Source: JANXSF01 sp043755435 (GTDB lineage Bacteria; Acidobacteriota; Terriglobia; Bryobacterales; Bryobacteraceae). From it: a stretch of 46,820 nucleotides of DNA. Below are positions 34,044 to 40,902 of the stretch, one piece after another. The first letter of the stretch is position 1; the number at the start of each line of letters is the position of its first letter. The notes beneath the pieces are model-generated. The model was not told the DNA's origin. It made no database searches and saw nothing but the letters and a program-made list of their open reading frames with translations. The position numbers were made by a program, and so were the translations under genes. The stretch is taken from contig JAYUSZ010000446.1 of the NCBI GenBank assembly GCA_043755435.1, positions 1 through 46,820 of the forward strand, in the 5' to 3' direction.

Positions 34044-35924
34044 TCACTTCACAATTAAGAGTGGAATGTCTAAGGCATGACGGACATGGTTGATAGTGTG
34101 ACCGCGCACGAGATCACCGAGGAGTTTATGGCCATGCGACCCCATTATGATCAGGTCAGGCCTTTGCTGCTTTGCTACGGAGATGATTTCTTCCGCTGGA
34201 TTTTTTGAGTGCCGAATCAGAATTTCAGAGGCGATGGATTTTCCCGCGAGTTCCTTAGCTATTTGGCTCAGATAGAGCGACCCCGCCTCCACTTCAGAGG
34301 TTGACGCCAAGGTGCCATATAGCTGGCTTGTAACGTCCTCCTCAACATGCATGAGCAGAATTTGAGAATCGTGCTGAGTTGCAAAAGCCACCGCGTGGGC
34401 AATGGCCCTTCGATCTTTTTCTGAGTGATCGAGCGGAACTAGAATCTTGCGGTACAAGCTTGGAGTTATTGGTACTACTGTGCTTTCCGGCATTGCTGGT
34501 GTTGTTTGACCAATACTGCGAAGGCCAGAAGGGAGCAAAGGGGCAAATAAAATATAAGCCAACAATAGACTAATTCCTGCAAGAAGAGGAAAGAGAAACG
34601 CTTCTACATAAAAGCGATTTGGACCAGTATTTTGCAGCCAGTCCGAAAGAGTTGAGATCACCAGCCAGACGTTTAAGCCAAGGATGATAGTTGCGGCACT
34701 CCAAGCAAGGATCTTCACCCACAGAGCGTTAGCCATTGCGCCCATTCGTTTCGAGTCACTAGTGAAGTGAATCAATGGAATTACCGCGAATGGCAATTGC
34801 AGGCTGAGAATAACCTGGCTCAGAATCAGCAGTTTGTACGCGGAATTGTCGCCGGCGAAATAGATCACGGCCACTGCGGGAATCACAGCAAGCAAACGCG
34901 TGATGAGGCGGCGCAGCCACGGCCGCATTCGGAAGTTTAGAAAGCCTTCCATTACGATTTGTCCGGCCATCGTTCCCGTGAGTGTGGAGGATTGCCCGGA
35001 AATCAGTAAGGCAACCGCAAACAAAGTGCTGGCCAAAGTTGCGCCAAGCATTGGAGACAGCAGTTGATGGGCCTGTTGAATCTGCGTAACCTCAACTCCG
35101 TTCTTGAAAAAAACTGAGGCTGAGACAATTAGAATCGCGGCATTGACGAATAGTGCACCGTTTAGGGCCACTGCGGAATCGATCAGGTTGAATTTTGCCG
35201 CATTGCGCTTATCCGCGAGTGAACTTCCAAACTGGCGCGTCTGAACCAAGGCGGAATGCAAGTACAGGTTGTGAGGCATTACGGTTGCACCAAGGATTCC
35301 AATTGCCACGTAGAGACTCTCTTTTGTGAGGCGGGGAAACAGACCCAGAGCAACTTGCCCCATATCCGGCTTCGCGTAAAAGATTTCAATGGCAAAGCAG
35401 ATTCCAATGGAGCCGACTAGAACCAGGATCATAGCCTCGAATACGCGAATTCCCATGCGCGTGAACCAAAGCACCAGTAAAGTATCGAGGGCAGTGATCA
35501 CCACACCAATTAACAAAGGAAGGCCGAACAGCAATTGAAGTGCGATGGCGGCGCCAATTACTTCAGCAAGATCGCAGGCCGCAATGGCAATTTCGCAAAG
35601 AACCCATAGACACATGGATACCGGACGCGGATAATTTTCCCGGCATGCCTGGGCCAAGTCCCGTCCTGCTGCAATACCCAATCTTGCGCTTAGAGTTTGC
35701 AGTAGGATGGCCATGGCGTTGGAGAGCACGAGAACCCACAGGAGTTGGTATCCAAAGCGAGCGCCACCTTCCAGATCCGTAGCCCAGTTACCTGGATCCA
35801 TGTAACCAACGCTGACTAGATAGGCAGGACCAGCGAAGGCGAAAAGTCGCCGCCAGAAGCCGGTGTGAGATGTGGGGACGGTATTGTGGACTTCGGAAAG
35901 GGAAGTCGACCTGCCTGTAATCAC
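34044..35924 (-). CDS. Nramp-family Mn2+/Fe2+ transporter fused to a UspA domain
   Basis: A 626-residue fusion. The Nramp domain (about 22-455) has the metal-binding motifs DPGNWATD in helix 1 (43-50) and MPHNLYLHS in helix 6 (216-224), so it should take up manganese or iron with protons. A linker leads to a cytoplasmic UspA domain (about 478-626; YRKILVPLDHSEKD, DLIIMGSHGH). The nucleotide-loop pattern G-x2-G-x9-G is followed by His where Ser or Thr is usual. The start is GTG at 35922-35924; the promoter just upstream and the conserved AGPAYLVS core leave no better ATG. MntH-UspA fusions exist in several phyla; the UspA part probably gates transport by nucleotide. Confidence 0.93.
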   Translation of the reverse strand: MITGRSTSLSEVHNTVPTSHTGFWRRLFAFAGPAYLVSVGYMDPGNWATDLEGGARFGYQLLWVLVLSNAMAILLQTLSARLGIAAGRDLAQACRENYPRPVSMCLWVLCEIAIAACDLAEVIGAAIALQLLFGLPLLIGVVITALDTLLVLWFTRMGIRVFEAMILVLVGSIGICFAIEIFYAKPDMGQVALGLFPRLTKESLYVAIGILGATVMPHNLYLHSALVQTRQFGSSLADKRNAAKFNLIDSAVALNGALFVNAAILIVSASVFFKNGVEVTQIQQAHQLLSPMLGATLASTLFAVALLISGQSSTLTGTMAGQIVMEGFLNFRMRPWLRRLITRLLAVIPAVAVIYFAGDNSAYKLLILSQVILSLQLPFAVIPLIHFTSDSKRMGAMANALWVKILAWSAATIILGLNVWLVISTLSDWLQNTGPNRFYVEAFLFPLLAGISLLLAYILFAPLLPSGLRSIGQTTPAMPESTVVPITPSLYRKILVPLDHSEKDRRAIAHAVAFATQHDSQILLMHVEEDVTSQLYGTLASTSEVEAGSLYLSQIAKELAGKSIASEILIRHSKNPAEEIISVAKQQRPDLIIMGSHGHKLLGDLVRGHTINHVRHALDIPLLIVK

Positions 35925-35937
35925 TGTTACACTCTAG

Positions 35938-35973
35938 TAGTTAACTATAGTTTACAGTCAGGCGAGATGTCAA
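35938..35973 (-). promoter_or_regulatory. promoter of the Nramp-UspA gene with overlapping operator-like repeat
   Basis: Read on the minus strand, TTGACA (35973-35968) and TATAGT (35949-35944) are spaced by 18 bases. On the plus strand the -10 region is covered by a direct repeat, TAGTTAAC (35938-35945) and TAGTTTAC (35948-35955), one 10-bp helical turn apart; the first copy also begins the palindrome TAGTTAACTA (35938-35947). The placement fits a metal-responsive repressor such as an MntR or Fur protein. Transcription would start close to the GTG, leaving a very short leader. Confidence 0.6.
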
Positions 35974-36173
35974 GAAGAGACAGCGGATCGCTTTGCGCTG
36001 CGAATATCCTGAACAGCGTCGAACGTTCCCCATAGATTAATGATTAAGAACCCTATTAAGAAGAAATCGGGTGGCCAATCCGTAACTGCAAAATACAAGC
36101 ATGTGGACGTCAATGCAGCCCATATTCCACACTTTACATTCAAGGACCGCAGGGATTTGCGTGAAGTCTGCAT
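35970..36173 (-). CDS. small two-helix membrane protein, third gene of a two-component operon
   Basis: A 67-residue protein with two hydrophobic segments (about 14-30 and 35-51: IWAALTSTCLYFAV, FFLIGFLIINLWGTF) and basic ends. I do not recognise a family. It begins 3 bases after the stop of the CpxA-like kinase, so it is very likely part of that operon. It could modulate the kinase, as small membrane proteins do in other two-component systems; that is an inference. Its last bases overlap the -35 box of the next gene's promoter. Confidence 0.6.
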   Translation of the reverse strand: MQTSRKSLRSLNVKCGIWAALTSTCLYFAVTDWPPDFFLIGFLIINLWGTFDAVQDIRSAKRSAVSS

Positions 36174-36176
36174 TTC

Positions 36177-37580
36177 TCAAGTTGCCTGGGGTAACAGAAT
36201 TTCCATTTCCAGCCCTCCCTGAGGACGATTTCGCGGCAGGATCTTACCCCCGTGCAATTTCACAGCGCGAGCTGCGATGGTTAACCCCAATCCAATTCCA
36301 CCAGATTGCGTTTCCCGGCCCTTTTGCACTCGAAAGAAAGGATCGAAAATTCGCGAAATGTGTTCTTCTGATACCCCGGGGCCATGATCGGCAATCGACA
36401 AATGAACGGAACTTCCTTCCAGGCACAAGCGGACATCCACACCGGTTCCAGTAGCTGTGTGTCGAATTGCATTTCGAACTATGTTCTCAATGGCACTGGA
36501 AAGCAGATCTGGGTCACCATCTACGGTGCACCCAACTTGGTCCAATAGTTGAACGGATTTTTGATGGGCATTTGCTTCGATTCGAGCATCTTCGACGACT
36601 TGATTTACAAGTCCGGCAAGATCTATTTTCTGACGAACCATTGGTTCTCCGCTTGTTTCCATTCTGTTGACAGCGATTACCCGGGTAACTAACTGGTTTA
36701 GTTTTTCAGCTTCCCTTTCCATTCTTTCGAGCGAGGGAATAATCTCTGGTGTGGCGCTACGGCGCGCGATCCCAAGAGTAAGTGTCATGCGGGTAAGTGG
36801 CGTGCGCAATTCGTGGGACACGTCCAGCAGCAACCTCCGCTGCCCTTCCATTAGAGACTCAATCCTGACGGCCATGTCATCGAAATCCGTAGCCAATGCG
36901 TGGATTTCCGCCACTTTATGGAGTGTGGGCTCCATGCCTCCGCGGGCTCGTAAGTCGCCGTCGGCGAACTTTCTTGCCGCTTCACGAAGCAGGGTAAGCG
37001 GGTGCGTTAAATGGTAAGCCAACCAATAGCAGGCCGCTGCAGCTATACAGAGTCCTAAGCCGACGCGCAAAAGAATTGCACCAACAGGCAGTGGAAGCTC
37101 TGTGATCGGAGTACCTGGAATGATGAGCCCAACTCGATATAATTGCCCCTGTCTTGTCTTTACCAAGATGGCAGCGAATGTACCTTCAGGAGTCAACCGA
37201 AACAGCACATCTTCCCCTAAGTATTTTTCTGGCTTCAACTTTGAAATCAGCAAAGCAAGAGTTGGATCAACCGACTGGCCTCGCAGTTCTGTGCCTTGCG
37301 GGGATAACAAGAATGTTTGAATTCCAGCTGGAAGTGAAGTTTGGTGGTCCAACGTTTGTAGGCCCTGCCGCCCACCGTCCTCATAGGTCTTAACCAAATT
37401 CTCAGCAACGTACCGCACAAAGGGTCCTGCTCGTTCCCTCCATAGGACAACCAGTAGGTCTTGACCTGTCCAAATAGTTATGGCTGCGAACGTGGTGAAT
37501 AGCAGCAGGACACCGCCAAGAAACCAGCGAAAAACAATGTCCCGAAGACTGCGCATCGAACTAGTGCGGCTGAATTGCAT
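36177..37580 (-). CDS. CpxA-like sensor histidine kinase
   Basis: A 467-residue inner-membrane kinase with two transmembrane helices (about 18-37 and 165-188) around a periplasmic sensor domain of some 125 residues. A HAMP linker follows (about 188-242; LTHPLTLLREAARKFADGDL). The phospho-accepting His256 sits in LDVSHELRTPLTRM. The ATP-binding domain shows N-box ENIVRNAIRH, G1 ADHGPGVSEEH, the F-box FDPFFRV and G2 GGIGLGLTIA. The H-box and HAMP spacing are those of the CpxA group, which senses envelope stress. It overlaps the response regulator stop by 20 bases; the internal ATG at 37556 is an alternative start just past that stop. Confidence 0.92.
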   Translation of the reverse strand: MQFSRTSSMRSLRDIVFRWFLGGVLLLFTTFAAITIWTGQDLLVVLWRERAGPFVRYVAENLVKTYEDGGRQGLQTLDHQTSLPAGIQTFLLSPQGTELRGQSVDPTLALLISKLKPEKYLGEDVLFRLTPEGTFAAILVKTRQGQLYRVGLIIPGTPITELPLPVGAILLRVGLGLCIAAAACYWLAYHLTHPLTLLREAARKFADGDLRARGGMEPTLHKVAEIHALATDFDDMAVRIESLMEGQRRLLLDVSHELRTPLTRMTLTLGIARRSATPEIIPSLERMEREAEKLNQLVTRVIAVNRMETSGEPMVRQKIDLAGLVNQVVEDARIEANAHQKSVQLLDQVGCTVDGDPDLLSSAIENIVRNAIRHTATGTGVDVRLCLEGSSVHLSIADHGPGVSEEHISRIFDPFFRVQKGRETQSGGIGLGLTIAARAVKLHGGKILPRNRPQGGLEMEILLPQAT

Positions 37581-38265
37581 AAAGATAGCCTATCCCTCGA
37601 ATGCTCTTGATCCGCTCATTCCCATTGGAATATGCGCCAAGTTTCCTGCGGAGGCTTGAAATATGATTATCAATACTTCGATCAAAGACGTTGTAGGGCC
37701 GACCTAGTGCCCGCTCGAAAAGCTTTTCCCGGTCATGAATGATGCCTGGAGCGGTTAGAAGAGCAGACAAAAGATCAAACTCCGCTGTAGTTAAATCGGT
37801 CAGCGTCCCATCGCATTCTACTTGTCTGGACTGAGGATCGAGGGTAACGCCGCCAACAGACACTTTCTGGGCTTTTGATCTATCACTCAGCGTTGGAGCG
37901 TTTTGTTTGGTCCGCCTCAAGATTGCTTGAATGCGGGCTGAAAGCTCTCTCAGGTTAAATGGCTTTGAAAGGTAGTCATCTGCCCCGATTTCAAGACCTA
38001 CAATACGGTCGGTTTCCTCCCCCCGGGCCGTGAGCATCAATACCGGGACCTGGGAGAATCGCCGAAGGCGTCGAAGTGCTTCAAAGCCATTAATGCCAGG
38101 AAGCATAACATCTAGAAGGACCAAATCGTAGGTTTCCTTGGTAATTTGTTCTAAACCCTGTTCGGCTGTAAATGCTGCGTCCACATGGAAGCCCTCAGGC
38201 TTGAGGTATTCTGCGAGAAGTTCAACCATCTCGCGGTCATCGTCTATAACTAGAAGGCAAGACAC
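37561..38265 (-). CDS. OmpR/CpxR-family response regulator
   Basis: A two-domain DNA-binding regulator. The receiver has the acidic triad VIDDD, the phospho-accepting Asp in LVLLDVMLPG (residue 52 with this start), LMLTARGEE and the Lys of YLSKPFN. The winged-helix output domain (about 133-232) ends with RSIDNHISSLRRKLG and IRGIGYLY. I chose the GTG at 38263-38265 because it gives the usual short lead before the first strand; a TTG at 38310 would add 15 residues without homology to the family. It heads the operon with the CpxA-like kinase and the small membrane protein. Genes it controls are not evident from this window. Confidence 0.92.
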   Translation of the reverse strand: MSCLLVIDDDREMVELLAEYLKPEGFHVDAAFTAEQGLEQITKETYDLVLLDVMLPGINGFEALRRLRRFSQVPVLMLTARGEETDRIVGLEIGADDYLSKPFNLRELSARIQAILRRTKQNAPTLSDRSKAQKVSVGGVTLDPQSRQVECDGTLTDLTTAEFDLLSALLTAPGIIHDREKLFERALGRPYNVFDRSIDNHISSLRRKLGAYSNGNERIKSIRGIGYLYAIQPH

Positions 38266-38402
38266 GTCTTCTAAGACATCGGACAATCCGCGACAAATCT
38301 TGACACTCAAACAGGCTATTTCAGTGCAAAATTAAAAGCGTAGGAAAGAATAAGTCGACAAGGTCCCCAAGGCAACAAGATTTCTCTTTTCCTGTCCTCC
38401 TC

Positions 38403-38448
38403 AATAAAAGGTGGTGGCGTTTTCTCCCTCATCCCTAACGCCACCACC
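38403..38448 (-). terminator. rho-independent terminator after the orphan sensor kinase
   Basis: A perfect 12-bp inverted repeat, GGTGGTGGCGTT (38410-38421) and AACGCCACCACC (38437-38448), has a 15-base loop and, on the minus strand, is followed by TTTTATT. It begins 4 bases after the kinase stop and separates that gene from the response-regulator operon. Confidence 0.88.
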
Positions 38449-38452
38449 CTCC

Positions 38453-39937
38453 TCACTTTGTCATTGCAGTTGAAGACTTTGTAGCTTTGGTCTCAACTTT
38501 AGGTGCCGGAACCGGAAAACTTACTTCAAACCGAGTGCCTTTTCCAAGTTCGCTCTTTACTCGGATCGTTCCTTCGTGAGCCTTGACAATCCAAGCCACA
38601 AAGCTTAACCCCAGCCCTAGCCCCTTTTCAGGATTTGCATCAGGTACTTTGTAAAAGCGTTCAAAAATATGGGGTAGATGCGATTCTGCGATCCCTTGAC
38701 CAGTGTCCTGTACGATTAGGTCCACGGTCTGCTTGTTGGCCGCGACCTTTAGGGTCGCCAGTATCTTACCTCCTGGAGGAGTGTATTTCACAGCATTTGA
38801 AAGTAGATTGGAAACGAGTCGTCCGAACTGCAACTTATCAACCGGAATAGTCACCTCGCGATCTGCTTCAACTGACAGCTGAACTCTCGCCTCTTCTGCT
38901 GGAATCTGGAATTGGTCCGCGATGTCTTCCAGCACTTCAGCCAAACGGAGGGGCGCTTTTTGAAGCGCAAGTTGGCCGGTTTCTGCCTGCGATAGCATCA
39001 GTAATGCTCGGACGATATTGCTAAGCTGTTCAACGTCTTGCAAGGAATTTGCAATCGCGTCTTTGAACTGTTCGGTAGTCGTAGCTGTAAACATTGCCAC
39101 CTCCAACTGCCCTCGAATTGCAGTAATCGGAGTACGTAACTCATGCGAGGCGTCGGTGGAGAACTGCTTCATCTGCTCGAAGTTTATCTTCAAACGATCC
39201 ATCATTCGGTTGAAGGTTTCAATGAGATTGTCCAGTTCGTCGCCTGAGCCCCTGCTAGGAATGCGGATACTTAAGTTTGCGCCGCTGATTCGTTGGGCGG
39301 CTTGCGCCACGTCGTTTACAGGACTCAGTGCCTTTCCTGCGATTAGCCACCCAGCAAGTCCGGTTAAGATCAGCATTACTGGGACGGCAGTAAAGTAGTC
39401 CCACGTGAATCGTTCTGGAATCAATGAGTTATCTGCTAATCGCCGACCAATGGCAAGGTAGTATTGCATGTTTGCCTGGCGGACTACTCCGGAACATACT
39501 AAGACTCTATCGCCTTTAGAATCAGAGCGAACCACGAACTCTCGAGAACTCACTGAACCCATGGCAAATCGGCTTTGGAGTATTTTTTGTTGCTCCAAAC
39601 CCAGAGCTCGATATCCGTTGGAGGCTTCCAGCACTTGCCCTGAAGGATCGGTGATTAGAATGATTTCTCTAAGCCGCTCCACAAAAGAGCTTTCTTCAGG
39701 ATCTTTCGGATCAAAATACCAAACTGCATGGCCATTTTCAATTCTTAGATATCCACGAACCGCTGACCACTCCTCCACGACAACCTCCCGAGTACGATAA
39801 TCTAAAGTGTCTTTAAGGTTGCCGCGGAAATACAGGCCAATCGCGATCAGAAGGCCGGCGAAGATCGCGAAATAGCTGATCGTAAGCCGAAATCGCAAAC
39901 CGCGGATTGCACTTTGGACTTTCGGCGGCAGGGTCAT
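38453..39937 (-). CDS. sensor histidine kinase (CusS/heavy-metal-sensor-like), no adjacent regulator
   Basis: A 494-residue kinase with transmembrane helices at about 18-37 and 182-203, a periplasmic sensor domain of about 145 residues, and a HAMP domain (about 203-255; ALSPVNDVAQAAQRISGANL). The phospho-accepting His265 is in STDASHELRTPITAI. The ATP-binding domain has N-box SNLLSNAVKYTPPGG, G1 QDTGQGIAESH, FERFYKV and G2 GLGLGLSFV. The arrangement is that of the CusS/QseC-type heavy-metal sensor kinases. A strong terminator separates it from the downstream regulator pair, so it has no cognate regulator in its own transcript. It diverges from the Alternative Complex III operon, which it might therefore influence; this is speculation. 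Confidence 0.92.
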   Translation of the reverse strand: MTLPPKVQSAIRGLRFRLTISYFAIFAGLLIAIGLYFRGNLKDTLDYRTREVVVEEWSAVRGYLRIENGHAVWYFDPKDPEESSFVERLREIILITDPSGQVLEASNGYRALGLEQQKILQSRFAMGSVSSREFVVRSDSKGDRVLVCSGVVRQANMQYYLAIGRRLADNSLIPERFTWDYFTAVPVMLILTGLAGWLIAGKALSPVNDVAQAAQRISGANLSIRIPSRGSGDELDNLIETFNRMMDRLKINFEQMKQFSTDASHELRTPITAIRGQLEVAMFTATTTEQFKDAIANSLQDVEQLSNIVRALLMLSQAETGQLALQKAPLRLAEVLEDIADQFQIPAEEARVQLSVEADREVTIPVDKLQFGRLVSNLLSNAVKYTPPGGKILATLKVAANKQTVDLIVQDTGQGIAESHLPHIFERFYKVPDANPEKGLGLGLSFVAWIVKAHEGTIRVKSELGKGTRFEVSFPVPAPKVETKATKSSTAMTK

Positions 39938-40251
39938 CGAGCCCTATTATATCCTTCGTAGTCCTTCTGGAAGAACGCTTAAGCATTAAGAGAAGGTAAG
40001 GATAGAGTTTTGTTCAAGAATTGTTTATTCCGTCCGAAGAGGGAATGCAGGTACGGATAGTACTTTGAAACAGAAGTAAACGAAATTCTTGTGAAAGAAG
40101 AATTTTTCTTCCATTTGTCCAAAAGTTGTTGTTATGATAGTGGTAGTTATTAACAGTTCGTGTCGGTACTAGGGGCTGGTACTCAATATATGGCATGTGA
40201 TTTTCCAAAAGAAGTAATTGAGGTAGTCGCAGAGTTTGAGCAAGGATTGGC
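39938..40251. other. 314-base divergent regulatory region before the Alternative Complex III operon
   Basis: No sizeable gene is seen. The gap contains a perfect inverted repeat, AAATTCTT (40083-40090) and AAGAATTT (40098-40105), a candidate extended -10 promoter at 40130-40138, and a short upstream frame (40190-40261) that overlaps the start of actA. Confidence 0.5.
40130..40138 (+). promoter_or_regulatory. candidate extended -10 promoter of the act operon
   Basis: TGTTATGAT matches the TGnTATAAT extended -10 form with one mismatch. There is no good -35 box, which extended -10 promoters can do without. An inverted repeat centred near 40094 stands about 40 bases upstream, in a position suited to an activator. 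It would give a leader of about 105 bases. Confidence 0.4.
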
Positions 40252-40902
40252 ATGGCACTGATATTTCCTAAGTATTTGGACGCAATAATACGCTCTGTGG
40301 TGCCGCTGCTTGGTGTCGGCGCTCTGGCTGGAATCGGTGGAGCGTTGATTCTAACGCACCCGGACGTACTTGAACCTGGATATATGCCAGAGCAACCTGT
40401 GCCATATAGTCACAAGCTGCATGCTGGAAACCTTGGGTTGGACTGTCTTTACTGTCACAGCACCGTTGATAAATCCTCCTTCGCTGCTGTTCCGGCAACT
40501 CAAACCTGCATGAATTGTCACAAGCAGGTGAAGAAGGATAGCGAATATATTCGGCCGCTGAAAGAAAGTTACGAGACCGGCCAGCCAGTGAAATGGTTGA
40601 AAGTTCACAAACTTCCTGATTACGTTTATTTCAATCACAAGTCCCACGTTACGGCTGGGGTAAGCTGCGTAAGCTGCCATGGCAGGATTGACCAAATGGT
40701 AGAAGTGAAGCAATTCGCCAATCTATCCATGAGTTGGTGTCTGGAGTGCCATCGGAACCCGGCACCAAATGTGCGTCCGGTAGAGCTTGTGACAAAACTG
40801 GATTGGAAGCCAGAAGGTCGCGATGCTGTCGATATCGGTCGCGAACTGGTAGCCCAAAAACATATTAATCCGCCAGTGAACTGTTCGGGGTGCCATCGAT
40901 GA
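40252..40902 (+). CDS. actA: Alternative Complex III subunit ActA, pentahaem cytochrome c
   Basis: A 216-residue protein with one N-terminal membrane anchor (about 14-35, VVPLLGVGALAGIGGALILT) and five CXXCH haem sites: CLYCH, CMNCH, CVSCH, CLECH and CSGCH. ActA of Alternative Complex III carries five haems, and the neighbours confirm the assignment. It lies on the periplasmic side and passes electrons from the iron-sulphur subunit ActB to ActE or an external cytochrome. A good AAGGA site precedes the ATG by 5 bases. Its TGA overlaps the ATG of actB (40899-40902). Confidence 0.95.
   Translation: MALIFPKYLDAIIRSVVPLLGVGALAGIGGALILTHPDVLEPGYMPEQPVPYSHKLHAGNLGLDCLYCHSTVDKSSFAAVPATQTCMNCHKQVKKDSEYIRPLKESYETGQPVKWLKVHKLPDYVYFNHKSHVTAGVSCVSCHGRIDQMVEVKQFANLSMSWCLECHRNPAPNVRPVELVTKLDWKPEGRDAVDIGRELVAQKHINPPVNCSGCHR

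Noticed and set aside
40014..40253. 79-codon minus-strand frame in the divergent region before actA
   Set aside because: Asn/Tyr-rich product without motif, over a region rich in regulatory-looking repeats; no ribosome-binding site evidence.
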